Source: DASSKF01 sp035690725
GTDB taxonomy: Bacteria; Actinomycetota; Actinomycetes; Actinomycetales; Dermatophilaceae
Direction of reading: 5' to 3'
DNA: 19,643 bases
Assembly: GCA_035690725.1 (NCBI GenBank)
Contig: DASSKF010000097.1
Span: forward strand, 1-19,643
The notes beneath the pieces are model-generated. The model was not told the origin of the DNA and searched no databases. It worked only from the letters and a program-made list of their open reading frames with translations. Both the position numbers and the translations under genes were made by a program. Of the stretch, positions 16,351-19,643 are shown one piece after another; position 1 is the stretch's first letter; each line of letters opens with the position of its first letter.

Positions 16351-17370
16351 ATGTCAACCAGGAGCGAGGCCAGCGCGATGGCCGCCCACAACAGCGAGAA
16401 GACCGAGCGGCTGCTCAACCTCGTCATCTGCCTGCTCTACACGCGGCGTCCGCTGTCGAAGGCGAGGATCCGCGAGGCGGTCCCGCAGTACGCGCGCACG
16501 GCGTCGGTCGAGGCGTTCGACCGGATGTTCGAGCGCGACAAGGACGAGCTGCGCGACCTGGGCATCCCGCTCACGACTCAGGCCGCGGACGCGCTCTTCG
16601 ACGACGAGCCGGGCTACCGGATCGACCGGCGGGAGTACGCCCTGCCGGACATCTCGTTCGAGCCCGACGAGCTGGCGGTGCTGGGCCTGGCCAGCCGGAC
16701 CTGGCAGCGCGCGAGCCTCGGGGCGCCGGCGGCGCAGGCGCTGCGCAAGCTGGAGGCCGCGGGGGTGGAGCGTGACGACGCCTCGCTGGTCGGGCTGGAG
16801 CCGCGGGTCCGGACCGCCGAGCCGGCGTTCGACCCGGTCAAGCAGGCGGTCGTGGGGCGTTACCCGATCCGGTTCGACTACCGCGCGGCGCGGTCGGGGG
16901 AGCGCACGAGCCGGCACGTCCAGCCGTGGGCAATCGCCTCCTGGCACGGCCGGTGGTACCTGACCGGCTTCGACACCGACCGGCAGGCCGAGCGGGTGTT
17001 CCGCCTCGGCCGGATCGAGGGCAAGGTGGCCCGCGACGGCAAGCCGGGGTCCTACGAGGTGCCCGAGGACCACGACCCGCGGCCGATGATCGGCCAGCTG
17101 GCCCGGGAGCGGCCGCCGCAGCGGGCGACCGTGCGGGTGCGCACCGGTGCGGGGCACACGCTCCGGCGACGCGCCCGCGAGGTGGGCGAGCTCGAGCCGG
17201 GTTGGTCGCGCATGGACCTCGAGTTCACCGACGTGGAGGCCTTCGCCGACGAGCTGGCCTCGTTCGGCGCCGACGTGGTCGTCCTCGGGCCGGACGAGCT
17301 CGTCGGGGCGGTGGTGCGTCGGCTCCGCGGCGTGGTCAGCGCCACCCGCGAGCAGGAGGTGGGGGCATGA
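16351..17370 (+). CDS. pafB: PafB, WYL-domain transcriptional activator of the DNA-damage response
   Basis: 339 residues from ATG 16351. PafB and PafC together activate the LexA-independent DNA-damage regulon of actinobacteria. Residues 16-75 (SEKTERLLNLVICLLYTRRP, then SVEAFDRMFERDKDELRDLG) form the winged helix-turn-helix. The WYL domain begins near 168, with RWYLTGFD at 201-208 and RVFRLGRIEG following, and a C-terminal extension completes the family layout. The start is uncertain: ATG 16351 fits a leaderless message, whereas ATG 16378 has GAGG 8 nt upstream and still contains all conserved residues. The ATGA overlap with pafC fits an obligate complex. Despite the name the product is a regulator, not a proteasome accessory factor. 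Confidence 0.92.
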   Translation: MSTRSEASAMAAHNSEKTERLLNLVICLLYTRRPLSKARIREAVPQYARTASVEAFDRMFERDKDELRDLGIPLTTQAADALFDDEPGYRIDRREYALPDISFEPDELAVLGLASRTWQRASLGAPAAQALRKLEAAGVERDDASLVGLEPRVRTAEPAFDPVKQAVVGRYPIRFDYRAARSGERTSRHVQPWAIASWHGRWYLTGFDTDRQAERVFRLGRIEGKVARDGKPGSYEVPEDHDPRPMIGQLARERPPQRATVRVRTGAGHTLRRRAREVGELEPGWSRMDLEFTDVEAFADELASFGADVVVLGPDELVGAVVRRLRGVVSATREQEVGA

Positions 17371-18350
17371 CCGCGACCGAGTCGGCGACCAACCGGCTGT
17401 CCCGGCTGTTGACGATGGTGCCGTGGCTGCTGAACCGGCAGGGCATCGACATCGAGCAGGCCGCGCGCGAGCTCGGGGTCTCTCCCGAGCAGATCGAGGC
17501 GGACCTGCAGCTGCTCTTCGTCTGCGGCACCCCCGGCCACATGCCCGACGACCTCATCGAGGCCGAGTGGGAGGGCGGCAAGGTCTACCTCGGCAATGCC
17601 GACACCATCGCCCGGCCGCTGCGCCTCGGGGTCGACGAGGCGATCGCCCTGATGGCCGGGTTGCGCGCGCTCGCGGCCGTGCCCGGGATCGGCGAGCGCG
17701 AGGCCGTGGACCGGGCCCTGGCCAAGCTCGAGGCCGCCACCGGGCGGCTGGGGGAGGCCAGCAGCCGGATCCGGGTGGACATCGACGAGGGGAGCGAAGC
17801 CGGCCTGCTCACGACGGCGCAGCGGGCCATCTCCGAGCACCGGCGGCTGCACCTGCGCTACCTGGTCGCGGCACGGGACGAGGCCACCGAACGTGACGTG
17901 GACCCGATGCGGGTGCTCGGTGTCGAGGGGAACTGGTACCTCGAGGCCTGGTGCCACCGCGCGGAGGACGTGCGGCTGTTCCGGCTGGACCGGGTGGAGC
18001 GGATGGAGCTGCTCGACGAGGACGGCACGCCGCCCGCGCAGGCCCGGCAGCGCGACCTGGACGCGGGCGTGTTCGCCCCGTCCCGCACCGACCTGTCGGT
18101 GCGGCTGCGCCTGGCCCCGTCGGCCTCGTGGGTCGCCGACTACTACCCCACCGAGTCGGTGGAGGAGCACCCGGACGGCAGCCGCAGGGTCGTGCTGCGC
18201 ACGGCCGACACCGCCTGGCTGCGCCGGCTGCTGCTGCGGCTGGGTGGGCAGGCGACCGTGCTGGAGCCCGCGGACCTGGCCGACGAGGTCGCCGGTGCCG
18301 CCAAGGAGGCGCTGCAGGCGTATGCCGGACACGCGGCGGACGTGGGCTGA
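17367..18350 (+). CDS. pafC: PafC, WYL-domain transcriptional activator partner of PafB
   Basis: 327 residues, starting at ATG 17367 inside the pafB stop. It has an N-terminal helix-turn-helix (about 8-60, with NRLSRLLTMVPWLLNRQGID and ELGVSPEQIEADLQLLF), a middle helical part (PLRLGVDEAIALMAGLRAL), a WYL domain with WYLEAWCHR (190-198) and RLFRLDRVERMELL, and the C-terminal extension that ends the family. WYL domains of PafBC are thought to sense single-stranded DNA, after which the complex lets RNA polymerase use promoters with the RecA-NDp motif. A candidate target of this type lies upstream of the ABC exporter genes in this window. Length and domain order are normal. Confidence 0.93.
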   Translation: MTATESATNRLSRLLTMVPWLLNRQGIDIEQAARELGVSPEQIEADLQLLFVCGTPGHMPDDLIEAEWEGGKVYLGNADTIARPLRLGVDEAIALMAGLRALAAVPGIGEREAVDRALAKLEAATGRLGEASSRIRVDIDEGSEAGLLTTAQRAISEHRRLHLRYLVAARDEATERDVDPMRVLGVEGNWYLEAWCHRAEDVRLFRLDRVERMELLDEDGTPPAQARQRDLDAGVFAPSRTDLSVRLRLAPSASWVADYYPTESVEEHPDGSRRVVLRTADTAWLRRLLLRLGGQATVLEPADLADEVAGAAKEALQAYAGHAADVG

Positions 18351-18363
18351 GGCCACCACGACG

Positions 18364-18369
18364 TAGACT
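18364..18369 (+). promoter_or_regulatory. Putative -10 element of tatA
   Basis: TAGACT lies 13 nt after the pafC stop and would give a leader of about 69 nt before the tatA ATG at 18445. It indicates that tatAC need not depend on the pafBC promoter. Confidence 0.45.
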
Positions 18370-18444
18370 GGTGCCGCGTCACGCCGGCGCGCAGCAGCAA
18401 GCAGTTCCCGAGCACGACGGACGCACGACGGAAGGTTGCACATC

Positions 18445-18855
18445 ATGGGTTGGCGCGGACTCTTCGAGGGCTGGCACATCGTGCTGCTCATCATCGTGGT
18501 CATCGTCGTCTTCGGCTGGAAGAAGCTGCCGGACGCGGCCCGGAGCATGGGGCGCTCCATGCGCATCTTCAAGTCCGAGATGGGCGAGATGAAGAACGAC
18601 GGCAAGTCTGCCGCCAGCCGCGACACGGTTCGCGGCGACGTCATCCACGACCCGCAGCAGGGCTCCGGCACCCGCACGAACACCGGTGCGAGTGCCGGCT
18701 CGAGCACGAGTGACACCGGTGCGCGCCGCGCCGACAGCTCGGCGGAGCAGGGTGGCGAGGCGGCGGCCGAGGGCGACCAGGCGTGGCAGGGCGGCGAGAC
18801 CCGGGCCGACGGGGACCGCCAGCACCAGCCGCACGGCCAGCAGCACGGCGCCTGA
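18445..18855 (+). CDS. tatA: Sec-independent protein translocase subunit TatA
   Basis: 136 residues. TatA assembles the pore-forming part of the twin-arginine pathway that exports folded proteins. It has a short N-terminus (GWRGLFEGWHI), one membrane helix (VLLIIVVIVVFGWKKLPDAA), the FGWKKLP hinge with the conserved Phe-Gly, and an amphipathic helix (RSMGRSMRIFKSEMGEMK). The remaining 80 residues are a Gly/Ser/Thr/Gln-rich disordered tail. This tail is longer than in many TatA proteins but common in actinobacteria. The ATG at 18445 has GAAGG 9 nt upstream; a TTG three codons earlier would be too close to that site. It is followed 35 nt later by tatC. Confidence 0.92.
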   Translation: MGWRGLFEGWHIVLLIIVVIVVFGWKKLPDAARSMGRSMRIFKSEMGEMKNDGKSAASRDTVRGDVIHDPQQGSGTRTNTGASAGSSTSDTGARRADSSAEQGGEAAAEGDQAWQGGETRADGDRQHQPHGQQHGA

Positions 18856-18890
18856 CCACCGGCTGACCGGCACGCGTCCTGACCACCTCC

Positions 18891-19643
18891 ATGCCCGGCC
18901 TCAGGCGACGCGTCAACCCTGAGGGGCGGATGTCGCTCGGCGACCACCTGCGCGAGCTGCGCAAGCGGGTCGTCATCGCCGCCATCGCCGTCGTGCTCGG
19001 CGGCGTCGCCGGCTGGCTGCTCTACGACCCGCTGATCCACCTGCTCATGGAGCCCCTCAATGAGGTGCGGCACCAGCGTGGGGGCGACCTGGTCGGCATC
19101 AACTTCGGCGGCGTCACCCAGGCGTTCTCGATCCAGCTCAAGGTCGCGCTCTTCCTCGGCGTCATCGTCGCCAGCCCGGTCTGGCTCTACCAGATCTGGG
19201 CGTTCCTCGTGCCCGGGCTGACCAAGCGCGAGCGGCGCACCGCGATGGCGTTCGTCGCCGCGGCCGTGCCGCTCTTCCTCGCCGGCTGCTACCTCGCCAC
19301 GTGGGCGCTGCCCAAGGCGGTGGAGGTGCTGTTCGGGTTCACCCCGGAGGGCGCGGCCAACCTGTCCGACGCCTCGATGTACCTGGCGTTCGTCACCCGG
19401 TTCATCCTCGCGTTCGGGTGCGCCTTCCTGCTGCCGGTCTTCCTCGTCATGCTCAACGTCGCGCACGTGCTGCCCGCCCGCGTGATGCTCAAGGGCTGGC
19501 GCCCGGCGGTCATGCTCATCGCCGTCTTCGCTGCCATGATGACGCCCACCCCGGACGCCTGGACCATGCTCGCGCTGATGATGCCGATGATCGCGCTCTA
19601 CTACGGGGCCGTGGGCGTCGCCTTCCTCCTCGACCGCAAGCGC
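18891..19643 (+). CDS. tatC: Sec-independent protein translocase subunit TatC (3' end outside window)
   Basis: 251 codons are open to the window edge. TatC is the polytopic receptor that binds twin-arginine signal peptides. The N-terminus MSLGDHLRELRKRV is the conserved cytoplasmic segment, followed by a first helix (VVIAAIAVVLGGVAGWLLY), the FGGVTQAFSIQLKVALFLG region, PVWLYQIWAFLVPGLTKRER with the conserved first cytoplasmic loop Glu, and MTPTPDAWTMLALMMPMIALYYG near the end. The family is usually about 250-310 residues, so most of it is present. ATG 18891 is used; a second ATG 13 codons on (18930) begins exactly at the conserved segment and has GAGGGGCGG just upstream, so it is a real alternative. 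Confidence 0.92.
   Translation, partial: MPGLRRRVNPEGRMSLGDHLRELRKRVVIAAIAVVLGGVAGWLLYDPLIHLLMEPLNEVRHQRGGDLVGINFGGVTQAFSIQLKVALFLGVIVASPVWLYQIWAFLVPGLTKRERRTAMAFVAAAVPLFLAGCYLATWALPKAVEVLFGFTPEGAANLSDASMYLAFVTRFILAFGCAFLLPVFLVMLNVAHVLPARVMLKGWRPAVMLIAVFAAMMTPTPDAWTMLALMMPMIALYYGAVGVAFLLDRKR

Noticed and set aside
18093..18115. A second PafBC-type upstream box (CTGTCGGTG) inside pafC.
   Set aside because: The position 8 nt downstream reads CCTGGC, which cannot serve as a -10, and the site is inside coding sequence with no gene start nearby.

Overview
The window is high-G+C actinobacterial DNA. It carries the complete core of a Pup-proteasome locus: dop, pup, prcB, prcA, pafA, pafB and pafC, followed by tatA and tatC. 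Protein sequences, gene order and the abundant ATGA/GTGA overlaps suggest a member of the Micrococcales, probably close to the Intrasporangiaceae. That placement is by impression only, with no search behind it.

Layout. 1-1257 is a damaged flank: a nearly complete DUF3054 membrane-protein gene on the minus strand, the C-terminal part of a frameshifted endonuclease/exonuclease/phosphatase-family gene (minus), and the C-terminal part of a sugar-nucleotide epimerase (plus) that also lacks an internal block. The two broken genes meet head to head near 884. The ATPase gene arc/mpa, which usually precedes dop, is not here. 1279-6612 holds dop, a small membrane protein, and a tightly coupled run pup-prcB-prcA-lpdA in which every junction is a 4-nt overlap. 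6674-10443 encodes a heterodimeric ABC exporter. 10490-12394 is a family GH15 glycoside hydrolase (trehalase-like). 12404-13765 is pafA. 13869-14954 is a lipoprotein with two FKBP domains. 14955-15094 is a convergent intergenic region filled with a 20-bp-periodic hairpin array. 15095-16297 is a minus-strand DUF3866 gene, divergent from pafBC (16351-18350). tatA and a 3'-truncated tatC end the window.

How the genes work together. Dop deamidates the C-terminal Gln of Pup, PafA ligates the resulting Pup-Glu to lysines of target proteins, and PrcB/PrcA form the 20S core that degrades them. PafB and PafC form a WYL-domain activator of the LexA-independent DNA-damage response. The most interesting observation is a sequence upstream of the ABC exporter pair that matches the PafBC-dependent promoter class (RecA-NDp: TTGTCRGTG, 8 nt, TAnnnT) with exact spacing. 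This suggests that the exporter is a DNA-damage-inducible target of the regulator encoded about 10 kb downstream.

Other signals are several TAnnnT elements placed 6-7 nt before start codons (leaderless transcription), a decamer CGGTATGCCG found six times on both strands, and the hairpin array. I saw no tRNA, rRNA, CRISPR array, insertion sequence or phage gene. The only stretch longer than 120 bases without a gene is 14955-15094, described below.
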